DNA from: Colwellia piezophila ATCC BAA-637
GTDB taxonomy: Bacteria; Pseudomonadota; Gammaproteobacteria; Enterobacterales; Alteromonadaceae
Direction of reading: 5' to 3'
Assembly: GCF_000378625.1 (NCBI RefSeq)
Contig: NZ_KB905167.1
Span: 62,001 to 126,000 of the forward strand
DNA: 64,000 bases
Of this stretch, positions 38,317 through 47,969 are shown one piece after another. The notes under the pieces were generated by a model, which had not been told where the DNA came from, did no database searches, and saw only the letters and a program-made list of their open reading frames with translations. A program made the translations under genes and the position numbers. Within the stretch, counting starts at the first letter, position 1. Each line of letters begins with the position of its first letter.

Positions 38317-38332
38317 TAAACTGGCTAAAATA

Positions 38333-39196
38333 TTAGCTTAAAGAAGTAAGCCGCGTATAAGGCTTTTTATGAATTAATATATCTCGAATAATACGAGTAT
38401 ATTGTTTCTCACTGTTCTGTACACCGAAATTACGCATGGCACTACTATAGTCAGTGACATCATTTCGATAGTAATAAAGAGGTGAGTCAATAAAGCTCGC
38501 TTTTTCACCTGACATTTCTAACATGGGGTAAGAAAATGCCTTATCATCTACTCGTTTAATATATAAGCCTGAGTCATCATGCAAATCATTTGCTTTGATT
38601 TTTCGCCAGGCAAACCAGCGTTTGAGATTAAAACTCAATAAAGAGCGTTTTACTGCGTTCTTAACATCAAGCTCACTAACCTGAAATATATCCATATTTA
38701 ACTTACACCAAAGTGCATATTTAAAGGTTTTTAAATGAGATGCTAGCCACTTGTTTTGTCGGTAGCTGTGCTCATCAATAACACTTTGTTTATAAGCCTT
38801 ATTGTTTTTCTTACGTCCGGCTGAGCGAATGAAGCTGCCATATGTCATCCAACAGTCATCCTGCTGGTAGGTATCGGCTACAGTTTGTAATACATTTTTA
38901 TCAAAGAGTCTATCATCGCCATCAAGCAGGATAATAACATCTTCAGGCGCAGCATTAGCGTAAGTAATACCATCGACAACATTACGAGTTTTGTACTTCT
39001 TTTCGGTATTAATAACAAAATTAAATCGTTTGTCACCGTTAATGGCATCATTAGCAAGGGTAACTGTCTTGTCGGTAGAAATATCGTCAATAATAACAAC
39101 ATTGAAACTTTGATAGGTTTGCTGCCTGAGCATATCAATGTTTTCAACTATCCACTCTTCGACGTTATACATGGCGATAATGAGATGAAACTTCAT
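38333..39196 (-). CDS. Family 2 glycosyltransferase
   Basis: A 287-residue GT-A enzyme. The N-terminus reads FHLIIAMYNVEEWIVENIDMLRQQTYQSFNVVIIDDISTDKT, followed by the DXD-type VIILLDGDDRLF (about residue 92). The C-terminal half is long, basic and Tyr-rich, and likely contacts the acceptor. No membrane helices are evident. It probably adds a residue to the fucose-containing surface polysaccharide. The donor is unknown. Confidence 0.85.
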   Translation of the reverse strand: MKFHLIIAMYNVEEWIVENIDMLRQQTYQSFNVVIIDDISTDKTVTLANDAINGDKRFNFVINTEKKYKTRNVVDGITYANAAPEDVIILLDGDDRLFDKNVLQTVADTYQQDDCWMTYGSFIRSAGRKKNNKAYKQSVIDEHSYRQNKWLASHLKTFKYALWCKLNMDIFQVSELDVKNAVKRSLLSFNLKRWFAWRKIKANDLHDDSGLYIKRVDDKAFSYPMLEMSGEKASFIDSPLYYYRNDVTDYSSAMRNFGVQNSEKQYTRIIRDILIHKKPYTRLTSLS

Positions 39197-39294
39197 TTTA
39201 CGAAACCTGTCTTATTTTTTTGAGTTTGCACCAAAGATCCTATGATTTTAAAAGCAATGGAAATGAGGGGGCATCAGAAAGTAGCTAAGGGCAG

Positions 39295-40188
39295 TTACTC
39301 TTGAATTCTTCTGATTTTACTTCTCACTCTGGAGGAAAAAGTATCTTTTTTGTATCGACCTTTGTGAACATGTCTAATTTGAAAAACACCGTCGACATCA
39401 ATAGGTGTTCCTTGGGTCTCTAATAACCAACGAAATGCGCGATCTTCATAACACTTACACCAGTGTAGCGATTGGGTTTGATAAATGCTTAGTCCTTCAC
39501 AATAACCAATAGCACGAGCAACATCGCCATGGACAATTTGAAAGGCGCCTTTGGCTTTATCACGTGAATGTAAGCTAAAATCTTGCGTTGCTATATTAAC
39601 TATTTGTGGTTCGCTATCTTGACGAAGCATAGGATCATCTTGTGCCAACATCTCGGTAGTTCGTTCCTGTCTAGGGAAATAAAGGCTTTCCTGTTTTCCT
39701 TGTAGTTGCTCCGATAATGAGTCTAAACAGTTTTCATGAAAAATAATGTCGCAATCGGTATACCAAAGCCAGTCAGCTTGGCTTGCTCGTGCTGCCATAT
39801 TACGGCCAATGGCGCGTCTGAATAATTTACTCTTTTCCAGCGCTTGGAAGTTCCAAGTGACATTTTTAACAGATTTTTTGCTAAAAAAGTCGAGTACTGC
39901 TTGGGTTTTTCCATCTTCGTTTCCGTAAAAAACGGTTACGGTAAGCGCACATTTTGTTGGTGGGTAATTAACAAAAGAGCTTAGCTGGTAGCTGAGCATG
40001 TTTGAATATTGCCAGCAATGGCTGATAATCTCTAACTTGAAATCGCCATTGACGGCTTTGCGTTGATTTTTTGTGGGCAATGCTGATCTAAACCAAGACG
40101 GCGGTAAAATTTTCTCGATAATTAGGCGAAAAAAATGAATGGCATAAGTGTTATACCAGCGAGGAGCGTAAGTTTTTATTGTTTTCAT
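39295..40188 (-). CDS. GT-A-type glycosyltransferase
   Basis: A 297-residue protein. It begins with a basic amphipathic segment, then LEIISHCWQYSNMLSYQLSSFVNYPP, RRAIGRNMAARASQADWLWYTDCDIIF, where DCD is the metal-binding DXD equivalent (about residue 147), and GAFQIVHGDVARAIGYCEGL and CYEDRAFRWLLETQGT, typical of a nucleotide-sugar enzyme recognising its acceptor. I cannot assign donor or linkage. It lies 98 bp upstream of the other minus-strand glycosyltransferase and probably shares its transcript. Confidence 0.8.
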   Translation of the reverse strand: MKTIKTYAPRWYNTYAIHFFRLIIEKILPPSWFRSALPTKNQRKAVNGDFKLEIISHCWQYSNMLSYQLSSFVNYPPTKCALTVTVFYGNEDGKTQAVLDFFSKKSVKNVTWNFQALEKSKLFRRAIGRNMAARASQADWLWYTDCDIIFHENCLDSLSEQLQGKQESLYFPRQERTTEMLAQDDPMLRQDSEPQIVNIATQDFSLHSRDKAKGAFQIVHGDVARAIGYCEGLSIYQTQSLHWCKCYEDRAFRWLLETQGTPIDVDGVFQIRHVHKGRYKKDTFSSRVRSKIRRIQE

Positions 40189-40341
40189 TTGCTAGTTCGC
40201 TTTTTAGTTATTTTAATTATCAAGTGATGGAGTATACCATTAATTTTATTTTTTTAATTAACTGTTAAATATTATTTACTTAGCAGTGTTTTATAGAACT
40301 TTTATGCCACTAAAATAAAAAAACCAAGTAGCTAACAAGGA

Positions 40342-41892
40342 TTAAAAACGATATTCCCACTTCATATACATATCAAATTCAGTGCCGTCTTCATCGTCAT
40401 TATCACTACTAAGGTTACTTTCATTATTAGCAAATTTAGAGTTAGTTACTATCACTCCCAGGGTAAAGCGAGAATCAAAGGCAATAAATTTATATTGGCC
40501 ATCAAATTGCAAAACATCCTCAGCTACTTGCGATACGGTATTACCCATGTTGATATCATCAGGATATCGGTCACTATTATCGGTATTTAGTTGCGCTTTT
40601 CTAAACTTTAATTGCCAGCTATTGCCAGCTTTCGTTTGGATTAGAAAAGTAGCCACAAGAGTTTTGGCATCATTATCATAGGTTGAACCAATAGTACGTC
40701 GGTAATAACGATAACCAGACAGATAGGTGGTATGCTCATAATAACAATCTAAGGTTGGATCATCGCCATCACAGGCTACCTGGGTATCTGTGTATTCGAA
40801 ATTGGCCAAAATACGTTGGTCAAACAAAGTAAAGCGAGTTTCAATACCATATAAGTCAGCTTTGTCGGTAATTAAACCGCCATCAGGTGAATCCTCACCT
40901 ATCCTTTGACCATAGATTGCATAGGGTAAATCAAAAATCGTATCTGACCAGCGAGCATCAAAACCTGCTATATGATTACCTAATTTTGTAAGCAGGCTTG
41001 GATCACAAGTCGGCTCACCGCATACTTGGCCACCGTTGATGGCTTTAAAAAAGTCACTCATTGAGCTAGGTTGACCTTCACCGGCCCACTGAAGTGACCA
41101 AGAAGCGCCAAGCTCTAGACCTCTAAGTGGACGGAATGTGCCACGAGAACTCCACATCAAGGCATCCGGTACTTCTCGGCTTTCTTCTAACTTTGCCATT
41201 TGGGAAGTGAAGGTCCAAGGGCCGATCCAACTGAGCCAAGGTGTTTCAAAAGCATCTGAGTTATCACGGGTAATACTCAACGCAGGTAATGGTCTTGCGT
41301 TCGTGGTCATAATTAAATTGGTATCGATGCCAGGGCCCCACCAACGGTCAATTGCACCAGCACTGACTACCCAGTTTCCTAATTTATAAGCAAGGTAACT
41401 GCCGTCGAGATTGAAGTCACTACCTTGATTCAATTCCGGGTTGCCATCTAAACCTAGGCGATAATTAACTTCTAATTTACCGGCTAGGTTACCGACAAAA
41501 AACTCATCAGATAACTCAATATTACCTTGATCAAAATCATCATTACCATAACTGGTAAAACGTTTAGCGCTACTGGCTAAATAAATACTTTTCTTGGTGG
41601 TGTTTTGATTACTTGAGGCATATTTATAGCTATACCTTACATGGTTTAAAGCTTGCAGCTGCGCATCATTAAGTAAAGACGTATCAACCGATAAAATATC
41701 AGCTTTAATAGCGTTCCACATAAGTGGATAGGTTGTTACTGGCGCGGTAATTATGCCACTATCAGCCAGTAATTGAATATCACTTCTTAAAGCAAGGTCA
41801 TCAGGCTCAACCCAAGGGGCGGCAAAGCTAGCTTTCGAAGGCGTGCATAAAATAAAGAGACAAACAATGACCGTAAAAGGCTTTAATAACAT
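40342..41892 (-). CDS. Wzi-like capsule assembly outer-membrane protein
   Basis: A 516-residue exported protein with a signal peptide (about residues 1-25, FAAPWVEPDD following). The mature part starts with the helical Wzi region (DLALRSDIQLLADSGIITAPVTTYPLMWNAI), then many beta strands ending in the outer-membrane barrel signature MYMKWEYRF. Wzi proteins bind capsular polysaccharide at the cell surface. Key blocks such as YLAYKLGNWVVSAGAIDRWWGPG and GLELGASWSLQWAGEGQP fit the family. Its presence suggests the polysaccharide is surface-retained. Confidence 0.9.
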   Translation of the reverse strand: MLLKPFTVIVCLFILCTPSKASFAAPWVEPDDLALRSDIQLLADSGIITAPVTTYPLMWNAIKADILSVDTSLLNDAQLQALNHVRYSYKYASSNQNTTKKSIYLASSAKRFTSYGNDDFDQGNIELSDEFFVGNLAGKLEVNYRLGLDGNPELNQGSDFNLDGSYLAYKLGNWVVSAGAIDRWWGPGIDTNLIMTTNARPLPALSITRDNSDAFETPWLSWIGPWTFTSQMAKLEESREVPDALMWSSRGTFRPLRGLELGASWSLQWAGEGQPSSMSDFFKAINGGQVCGEPTCDPSLLTKLGNHIAGFDARWSDTIFDLPYAIYGQRIGEDSPDGGLITDKADLYGIETRFTLFDQRILANFEYTDTQVACDGDDPTLDCYYEHTTYLSGYRYYRRTIGSTYDNDAKTLVATFLIQTKAGNSWQLKFRKAQLNTDNSDRYPDDINMGNTVSQVAEDVLQFDGQYKFIAFDSRFTLGVIVTNSKFANNESNLSSDNDDEDGTEFDMYMKWEYRF

Positions 41893-42119
41893 GGAGGTAT
41901 CCTAACAAATGGGAGATATTATTGATGGAAAATATTGCAGCATAAAATACAAGGAGCTGCTAAAACAAAATTGCGCAGATTGTATCAGTGTTGGCCAATT
42001 AACTCATCTTTTGTTTAAAGTTAATAACAAATAAAAACACCGCTAGAAATTAGAGGAACAGCCTGTTTTCAGGTATCATGCCGCTCTTATTACTTCATCT
42101 ATCTCTTGGTATATGTGTT

Positions 42120-43235
42120 ATGGAACTTAACAGCGTATTATTTATTCCCGTCTCTTCATCTTCAGGTATCGGTGAATACATGCGCTCTTTGATTATTGCA
42201 AAGGCACTGATTTCACGCTGGCCTAGCATTAAAATTCACTTTATTTTAAATGAGCAGGTTGCTTACTTTAACGATTGCCCTTTTACCGTTCATGGTTGCA
42301 AAGCATCGCCGACAAAAGATCTAGCAACCGTTAACGCGGTAATGGCAGAACTTCGGCCTGATTTAGTGGTATTTGATGCTTCAGGTCGAGCTAGTCAGTT
42401 TAAACAAGCTAAGGCAGTTGGCGCAAAAGTTGCTTTTATTTCACAACATAATAAAAAGCGCAGTAGAGGCTTAAAGCTCAATAGATTATTCAATACCGAT
42501 ATCCATTGGGTAGCGCAACCTGATTATTGCCTTAAATCCTTAAGTTACTGGCAGCGCGCGAAGCTTAGCTTTTTTAAAAAAACAACCCCTAAGAATATAG
42601 GGCCAGTTTTTGAATTAAGTCGAATTGATTACCAAAACCAGTTACTTAAAAAATTCAGCTTAGTTAGAGAACAATACTTCATTTTTAATGCCGGCTCTGG
42701 TGGGCATATACTGGCAGGGGAGCTTGCCGCTGATGTTTATTACCAAACAGCCCTGGAATTTTATCGACAAACTAACGTTAAGTGTGTGGTGATATTTGGT
42801 AGTAACTACCCAAAAAAATTGCCAGAAGATAACCATATAAGCTGTATTAAGAACATCGATAATAAAGATTTCATTTCTTTGATTGCTGCAGCACAAGCTT
42901 GTGTCATCAGTGCCGGTGATACGTTGTTACAATGTATCGCATTGCACAAACCTTGTGTTGCCGCGCCAGTATCCCCGGATCAACCTGCGCGGTTACTTTT
43001 ATGTAAAAATAAACAATTGGTACTTGCTGCTGCCCCAAGCAGCGAAAGTTTATTGGAAAATGCAATACGGCTAATTGATCAACAAGGTCATGACAGGCTT
43101 TCCCTCATTGATAATATGCAGCGACAGGCATCAGTTAATGCTTTAAAAGTAATTATTGAGGATATTGAGTTGCTCTTTACTAAGAACAAAAAAATTGTTG
43201 CTCAAAATAGTTGCACTCAAGGGAAAATCAAATGA
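42120..43235 (+). CDS. MurG/PseG-like (GT-B) glycosyltransferase
   Basis: A 371-residue protein with the N-terminal VLFIPVSSSSGIGEYMRSLIIAKAL and a C-terminal half resembling UDP-sugar binding in GT28-type enzymes: FIFNAGSGGHI, CVVIFGSN, LIAAAQACVISAGDTLLQCIALHKPCVAAPVSPDQP. The function is not specific beyond that. ATG 42120 is chosen over 42078 because the upstream part is hydrophobic and unlike the family. The stop overlaps the next gene's start by ATGA, so the two are translationally coupled. Confidence 0.75.
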   Translation: MELNSVLFIPVSSSSGIGEYMRSLIIAKALISRWPSIKIHFILNEQVAYFNDCPFTVHGCKASPTKDLATVNAVMAELRPDLVVFDASGRASQFKQAKAVGAKVAFISQHNKKRSRGLKLNRLFNTDIHWVAQPDYCLKSLSYWQRAKLSFFKKTTPKNIGPVFELSRIDYQNQLLKKFSLVREQYFIFNAGSGGHILAGELAADVYYQTALEFYRQTNVKCVVIFGSNYPKKLPEDNHISCIKNIDNKDFISLIAAAQACVISAGDTLLQCIALHKPCVAAPVSPDQPARLLLCKNKQLVLAAAPSSESLLENAIRLIDQQGHDRLSLIDNMQRQASVNALKVIIEDIELLFTKNKKIVAQNSCTQGKIK

Positions 43236-44320
43236 AAAATATTGCCATAGTCATTGATAGCCTAACGGGTGGCGGGGCAGAACGAGTGATGATTAGTTTA
43301 GCCCGCGAAATGGTTGCCCAGGGACATAAAGTGACTATCTTGTCGTTAAGTAATCGCTGTGACTATGTTATTCCAACAGGTATAAGGGTGTGTTACTTAT
43401 TTGCTCATAAAGCTTCCAAAGTGGATCGGTTTTGGCAAATTAAATCGAGTATTGCCAAGTTAGAAGCTTGGTTTACCAAAGAGGCGCAGCAATCATCGCC
43501 ATTCCATTTGGTTTTATCAAATTTAGATCGTAGTAATAATTTACTGGCACAAAGCAACATTGAATCAGTTTATTATATTATTCATAGTAACGTTGATGCA
43601 GAATTGCAGCAACAAAGACGATTTGGGCCTTTAGCTTTTTGGTATTTGTTAAAATCGAAAAGAAATTTATCAGGAAAAAAATTAATATCAGTTTCTAAAG
43701 GTATCACTGAGGCTATTTGCCAAGGAGATAAGATATCACCGCAAAGTATTTGTACTATTTATAACCCGTTTGATATTCAACATATCCAAAAACAATCATT
43801 ACTTACCTTCTCTGAAATCCCCCAAGAGCCCTATATAATACATGTTGGCAGGTTAGCTAGAGTTAAACGCCATGATATATTATTTATGGCACTTGCCAAG
43901 GTAACAGCAGAGGTAAAGTTGGTCTTATTGTGCAATAAACCTGAGAAAGCACTTAAATTAGCAGAAAAATACGGTGTTGCTGAGCGGCTAATATTACCTG
44001 GCTTTCAAGCGAACCCTTATAACTGGATAAAACAAGCACAAGCGTTAGTCTTAAGCTCGGATTATGAAGGTTTTGGTAATGTATTATTAGAAGCCATTGC
44101 TGTTGGTACTAAAGTGGTAAGCACGGCATGTCCTCATGGACCGGATGAAATATTAACGGGCCCATTAGCTGACTTCCTCGTACCAAGGCGTGATCCTGAA
44201 GCGCTCGCAAATGCGATAGATACCATTTTAAAGACTGATATTGCTCTAGCAGAAGCTGATATTCTTAATAAAGTTTCGGCAAAGCAGATTGCTCTGCAAT
44301 ATTTAGCGTTAGCTAAGTAA
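43232..44320 (+). CDS. Family 4 glycosyltransferase
   Basis: A 362-residue GT-B enzyme: NIAIVIDSLTGGGAERVMISLAREMVAQGHKVTIL at the start, IHVGRLARVKRHDILFMALAKV at the domain junction, and the donor-binding VLSSDYEGFGNVLLEAIAVGTKVVSTACPHGPDEIL, where the E-x7-E pattern of GT4 is visible. ATG 43232 overlaps the upstream stop (ATGA). It completes a two-gene glycosyltransferase operon and ends at a strong terminator. Confidence 0.9.
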   Translation: MKNIAIVIDSLTGGGAERVMISLAREMVAQGHKVTILSLSNRCDYVIPTGIRVCYLFAHKASKVDRFWQIKSSIAKLEAWFTKEAQQSSPFHLVLSNLDRSNNLLAQSNIESVYYIIHSNVDAELQQQRRFGPLAFWYLLKSKRNLSGKKLISVSKGITEAICQGDKISPQSICTIYNPFDIQHIQKQSLLTFSEIPQEPYIIHVGRLARVKRHDILFMALAKVTAEVKLVLLCNKPEKALKLAEKYGVAERLILPGFQANPYNWIKQAQALVLSSDYEGFGNVLLEAIAVGTKVVSTACPHGPDEILTGPLADFLVPRRDPEALANAIDTILKTDIALAEADILNKVSAKQIALQYLALAK

Positions 44321-44360
44321 AATTATTATTTAAGCAATAATTAACCGCTCGTCTTTATGA

Positions 44361-44400
44361 AAAAAAATGCCTCAAGCAAAAGCTATGAGGCATTTATATT
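44361..44400. terminator. Bidirectional terminator
   Basis: AAATGCCTCA / TGAGGCATTT with an inner AGC/GCT, A-tract on the left and TTTATATTT on the right. It separates the glycosyltransferase operon (+) from the SH3-domain gene (-). Confidence 0.88.
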
Positions 44401-44428
44401 TATTGGATAATAAGTGATGAGTTTAAAT

Positions 44429-45034
44429 TTATGACCAGTTTTCCATTGAACCTTTACGGCGAGAGAAGAATCGCGGCAGTATCAAGCCTAAAATCAAGCC
44501 AACACCTAAGACCATAGCACCGTTGAAGAACCATTGTTTCTTAATGTTAGTATCTTGGTCTTTAATTTTGGTGCGAGTTATTGCTAGTGTCGCGGTTATT
44601 TCTTTAAGCTCAGCTGTCAGCTTTTTCTTATCGTTAGTTAATAAGTTAACTTTACTTGATAACTCGTTCACCTCACCATCTAACTGGCTAGTAAAACTAC
44701 TGCTATTAGCAATTTTCTTATTCAGCTCGGCAACCACAAAGCGAAGACCCGCTTGAGCAGTTACATATTTGCTTTCAACCCAAGTAGTGCGACTTTTATC
44801 ATCGATTATTTCGCTATAGCCATTGTCTTTTGAGCCAGTAACTTTAATTTCGGTGCCTGCACTAATCGTGCTTATTATTCTATAGTTTGTGCCTGGACCG
44901 GCATGGGTATAAATGAATAATTCATCAGAGATAAATCCCTGTTTGTAGGTGTTCTCGGCAGCTTGAGCAGATAAAAATAGCGAGCTCAAAATGGTGATAG
45001 CAAGAAGTGTTATGACGTTAATACCGTTATTCAT
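44429..45034 (-). CDS. SH3-domain membrane protein, YgiM family
   Basis: A 201-residue protein with a signal peptide (cleaved after SAQA), a bacterial SH3 domain (FISDELFIYTHAGPGTNYRIISTISAGTEIKVTGSKDNGYSEI), a coiled coil (about residues 110-165) and a C-terminal membrane helix (GAMVLGVGLILGLILPRFF) with a basic tail. This is the E. coli YgiM layout; its role is unknown. ATG 45034 gives the signal peptide; the frame opens 22 codons earlier. In E. coli ygiM lies next to the CYTH protein gene ygiF, and here the next, divergent gene is that protein. Confidence 0.88.
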   Translation of the reverse strand: MNNGINVITLLAITILSSLFLSAQAAENTYKQGFISDELFIYTHAGPGTNYRIISTISAGTEIKVTGSKDNGYSEIIDDKSRTTWVESKYVTAQAGLRFVVAELNKKIANSSSFTSQLDGEVNELSSKVNLLTNDKKKLTAELKEITATLAITRTKIKDQDTNIKKQWFFNGAMVLGVGLILGLILPRFFSRRKGSMENWS

Positions 45035-45334
45035 AGAAAACCAATGTAGTAAATAAATCAAGGAAGACAAGATACTATGTGTTTGCTGCTTTGTTGGCAA
45101 GCTAAGAATGACATCACTAGCGACAAAAGTGCGCTTTAGTCTTAGCCAGGTTTATCGATTGATCCCATAATCAATAGAGCTATTTTTTTAAAGCCAAATG
45201 TCACCTTAAATCGCTGGCTAGTTCAGCCTTTGGTCTATGTCAGTTTACTGAAATTAACAGATAATTCTCTATTGGCATATGGATGTACTAACGGTATGCT
45301 TGTTAAGTTATAGAAAAATACTTATTGGAAAATA

Positions 45335-46957
45335 ATGGCTACAGAAATAGAATTAAAATACTCCTTACTTGAAAATGTTAATTTCGAGACAGCAGCACCA
45401 ACAAATAAAATAATATCGCATCTACTCAACAGCGATGATATTCCCTTTTCCTATCAAAAAAAACAGCTCAGCAATAGCTACTTTGACACGCCTAACCTTA
45501 CCTTACGACAGCATAAAATAGCTTTGCGGACTCGAGGTACAATATGTGCAGATGAAATTGAGTGCTTCGAACAAACGATTAAAACTTCAGGCACTGTCAT
45601 TGCCGGTTTACATCAAAGGCCTGAGTATAATGTTGACATTGATAATGACAAACCTATTTTAGCATTATTTCCTAAATCTATATGGCAGCCCAATATTGAT
45701 TGTCAACAATTGCAACAGCAGATTGTTGAGCTATTTTCGACTAATTTTACTCGTCATACTTGGTTAGTTGATATTGGCAACGCTCAAGTTGAAATCGCCT
45801 TTGATAGCGGTGAAATTGTCTGCCAGGGTTTTGAGCAAAAGCCAGCTATTTACGAGATTGAATTAGAGCTAGTGAATGGTGATGCTCAGGCGCTATTTAT
45901 ATTAGCTAAGCTACTTTTTAGTCAGTTATCATTACGACCAGGGCAATTAACGAAAGCGGCGCGCGGTTATGCGTTATATCACGAGAGTCTTAGAGTAAAT
46001 AAGAAAGAAACTTATGCTGGTAAAAAAACTGTTGAGAGTGCTGAGTCAGTGTCACTCGCGGCGATTACCTTCCCCAAAAACACTAAAGTCAATAATGCCC
46101 TAAACTACGGCGTAGAATATATCTTAACTCTTTTACAAACCTGCGTTGATAGTTATGTCGAAGCACCGTTACTGACTACATTAAGTAAAGTAAGAGAATT
46201 ACTTACCTTGTTAAGACAGGGCTTTTGGCTCTTTGATGACTTGTTGACCGATCAAGAAAAAGTATTGCGTAGTGAATTGAGTTATTTCATTCGTACCCTG
46301 CATTGGGTGGATAATGCGCTTTATATTGAACTACTTACTAGCAAGCAAAGCTCCTACCAAAAAGTAATATCGGTAAATAAAGAGCTAATCTCTAAGCTAG
46401 GGTTGGGACAGAGTAGTTACCCCAGTGAAACGCAAGTGTTGGCAATATTACACAGTGAACGTTTCAATAATTTGCAGTTAGACTTACTGGTATTATTACT
46501 CAAAAAAAATAGTATTGATGAGCAGGACGAGTCCAATTTACCATCACTGGTAAAATTTTCTGAAAAGCACTTAGCCAATAGCATCAATGGTTTGATCCAT
46601 GAACTCACTAAACTGCCGCAGTCAGAGGGTTTTGAAAGCGCACAATATAGCTCAACAAAGCACTATTTAACCGCGCATGGTTTATTAATTCGTGCATTAT
46701 TAACGACGAGTTGGTTCGGCTGTTTATTCGTTGTTCAAGAAAATAAAACCGTCAAAAAATTCACTGCTCCGTGGTTTGATATTAAGCAGGGTATTAGTGA
46801 ACTACAATCATTACATGTATTGCAACAGAAACTACTTCACTTGCCAAAACCAGAAAAAAAATTAGCTTTATGGTTAGCAAATAAAAGTGAAAACTTAATT
46901 ACTGCATTAGATCAATCTAAAGCTAAAGCTATAACGATGAAACCATACTGGTCATAG
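45335..46957 (+). CDS. CYTH-CHAD protein (YgiF-like, inorganic triphosphatase candidate)
   Basis: A 540-residue protein. The N-terminal CYTH domain starts with EIELKY (ExExK, residues 4-8), the signature of triphosphate tunnel enzymes, and continues through YFDTPNLTLRQHKIALRTRG. E. coli YgiF hydrolyses inorganic triphosphate. The C-terminal half (about residues 255-530) is a divergent helical CHAD domain, which binds polyphosphate in other members, with conserved basic residues in KVRELLTLLRQGFWLFDDLL. The L,D-transpeptidase gene starts 23 bp later, so the two likely form an operon. Confidence 0.9.
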   Translation: MATEIELKYSLLENVNFETAAPTNKIISHLLNSDDIPFSYQKKQLSNSYFDTPNLTLRQHKIALRTRGTICADEIECFEQTIKTSGTVIAGLHQRPEYNVDIDNDKPILALFPKSIWQPNIDCQQLQQQIVELFSTNFTRHTWLVDIGNAQVEIAFDSGEIVCQGFEQKPAIYEIELELVNGDAQALFILAKLLFSQLSLRPGQLTKAARGYALYHESLRVNKKETYAGKKTVESAESVSLAAITFPKNTKVNNALNYGVEYILTLLQTCVDSYVEAPLLTTLSKVRELLTLLRQGFWLFDDLLTDQEKVLRSELSYFIRTLHWVDNALYIELLTSKQSSYQKVISVNKELISKLGLGQSSYPSETQVLAILHSERFNNLQLDLLVLLLKKNSIDEQDESNLPSLVKFSEKHLANSINGLIHELTKLPQSEGFESAQYSSTKHYLTAHGLLIRALLTTSWFGCLFVVQENKTVKKFTAPWFDIKQGISELQSLHVLQQKLLHLPKPEKKLALWLANKSENLITALDQSKAKAITMKPYWS

Positions 46958-46980
46958 TTAAGATAAGAGATATAAAAAAC

Positions 46981-47925
46981 ATGAGCTTTATTAGCCACCG
47001 GTTACCCGCTTTGTTAAGCCTTATTATTTTATTGATATGTGTTAATCCAGTCAGGGCAAATCTTTACCAGATGGGCGATGTGCATCAAAGGTTGATAGGT
47101 GAGCCTTTGATGCATACGGTGGTTAAAGGCGATTATTTTCAACAATTGGCTGAGCAGTACAATGTTGGTTTTTTAGCATTATTGGCGGCTAACCCAAAAC
47201 ACGATCCGTTTCTCCTTAAGATCGGTTCGCAAGTCATTATTCCTAACCAAATGTTACTGCCTTTTATTAGCCGCAAGGGTATAGTGATAAACTTACCTGA
47301 ATTACGGTTGTACTACTTCTTACCGCAAGAAAATAAAGTACTTGTTTTTCCTGTTGGTATCGGTAGGCAAGGGTTATCCACGCCATTAACCAGTACTGTT
47401 ATTGGGGAGAAAAGGAAAGATCCTGTCTGGCGGCCGACACAAGAAATGCAAGAACGTCATTTTACTCAATATGGTAAGTACCTTGCCAAAGAAGTACCTG
47501 CAGGCCCGAATAACCCATTTGGTAAATATGCCTTACGTTTAGGGACCAGTGAATACTTAATTCATGGTTCTAATAAGCGTTTTGGTATTGGTATGCGTGC
47601 TAGTTCAGGCTGTATTCGGATGTATGATGATGATATTAAATGGTTGTTTGATAACGTGCCGCTAAACACTAAAGTTAGAGTTATTAATCAGCCGGTTAAA
47701 ATGTCCTATGAAAACGGTGATAAACAATTAATAGAAATACATCAACCGTTGACGGATCTTGAGGAGACTAAAGGCAATGTCATCGTAACTAAGGCTTTGC
47801 AGCGTTTTGTTGGCAGCAAACGTGAGCACTGGCAGCAATTATTACCCATTATTGAAAATCCCCATGGTTTAGTGGTTGAATTATCTGGGCAGCCTAAAAA
47901 TTCAGCCAATAAAAAAGCACCGTGA
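46981..47925 (+). CDS. L,D-transpeptidase (ErfK/YbiS/YcfS/YnhG family)
   Basis: A 314-residue periplasmic enzyme. A signal peptide (ending near VRA) is followed by a LysM-like region (VVKGDYFQQLAEQYNVGFLALLAANPKHDPFLLKIGSQVIIP) and a YkuD catalytic domain with HGSNKRFGIGMRASSGCIRM, where the Cys is the nucleophile and His the general base. This family attaches Braun lipoprotein to peptidoglycan or makes 3-3 cross-links. The neighbour is lpp, which converges with it across a shared terminator, making lipoprotein anchoring the best guess. The stop codon lies in that terminator's loop. Confidence 0.9.
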   Translation: MSFISHRLPALLSLIILLICVNPVRANLYQMGDVHQRLIGEPLMHTVVKGDYFQQLAEQYNVGFLALLAANPKHDPFLLKIGSQVIIPNQMLLPFISRKGIVINLPELRLYYFLPQENKVLVFPVGIGRQGLSTPLTSTVIGEKRKDPVWRPTQEMQERHFTQYGKYLAKEVPAGPNNPFGKYALRLGTSEYLIHGSNKRFGIGMRASSGCIRMYDDDIKWLFDNVPLNTKVRVINQPVKMSYENGDKQLIEIHQPLTDLEETKGNVIVTKALQRFVGSKREHWQQLLPIIENPHGLVVELSGQPKNSANKKAP

Positions 47926-47936
47926 GGTGCTTTTTT
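47911..47936. terminator. Bidirectional terminator overlapping the transpeptidase stop
   Basis: AAAAAAGCACC-GTGA-GGTGCTTTTTT is a perfect inverted repeat. The TGA stop of the transpeptidase is the loop. It can end transcription in both directions, including lpp. Confidence 0.92.
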
Positions 47937-47969
47937 ATTGGCTTTCACTAGTAATACTAGTAAAGATGT

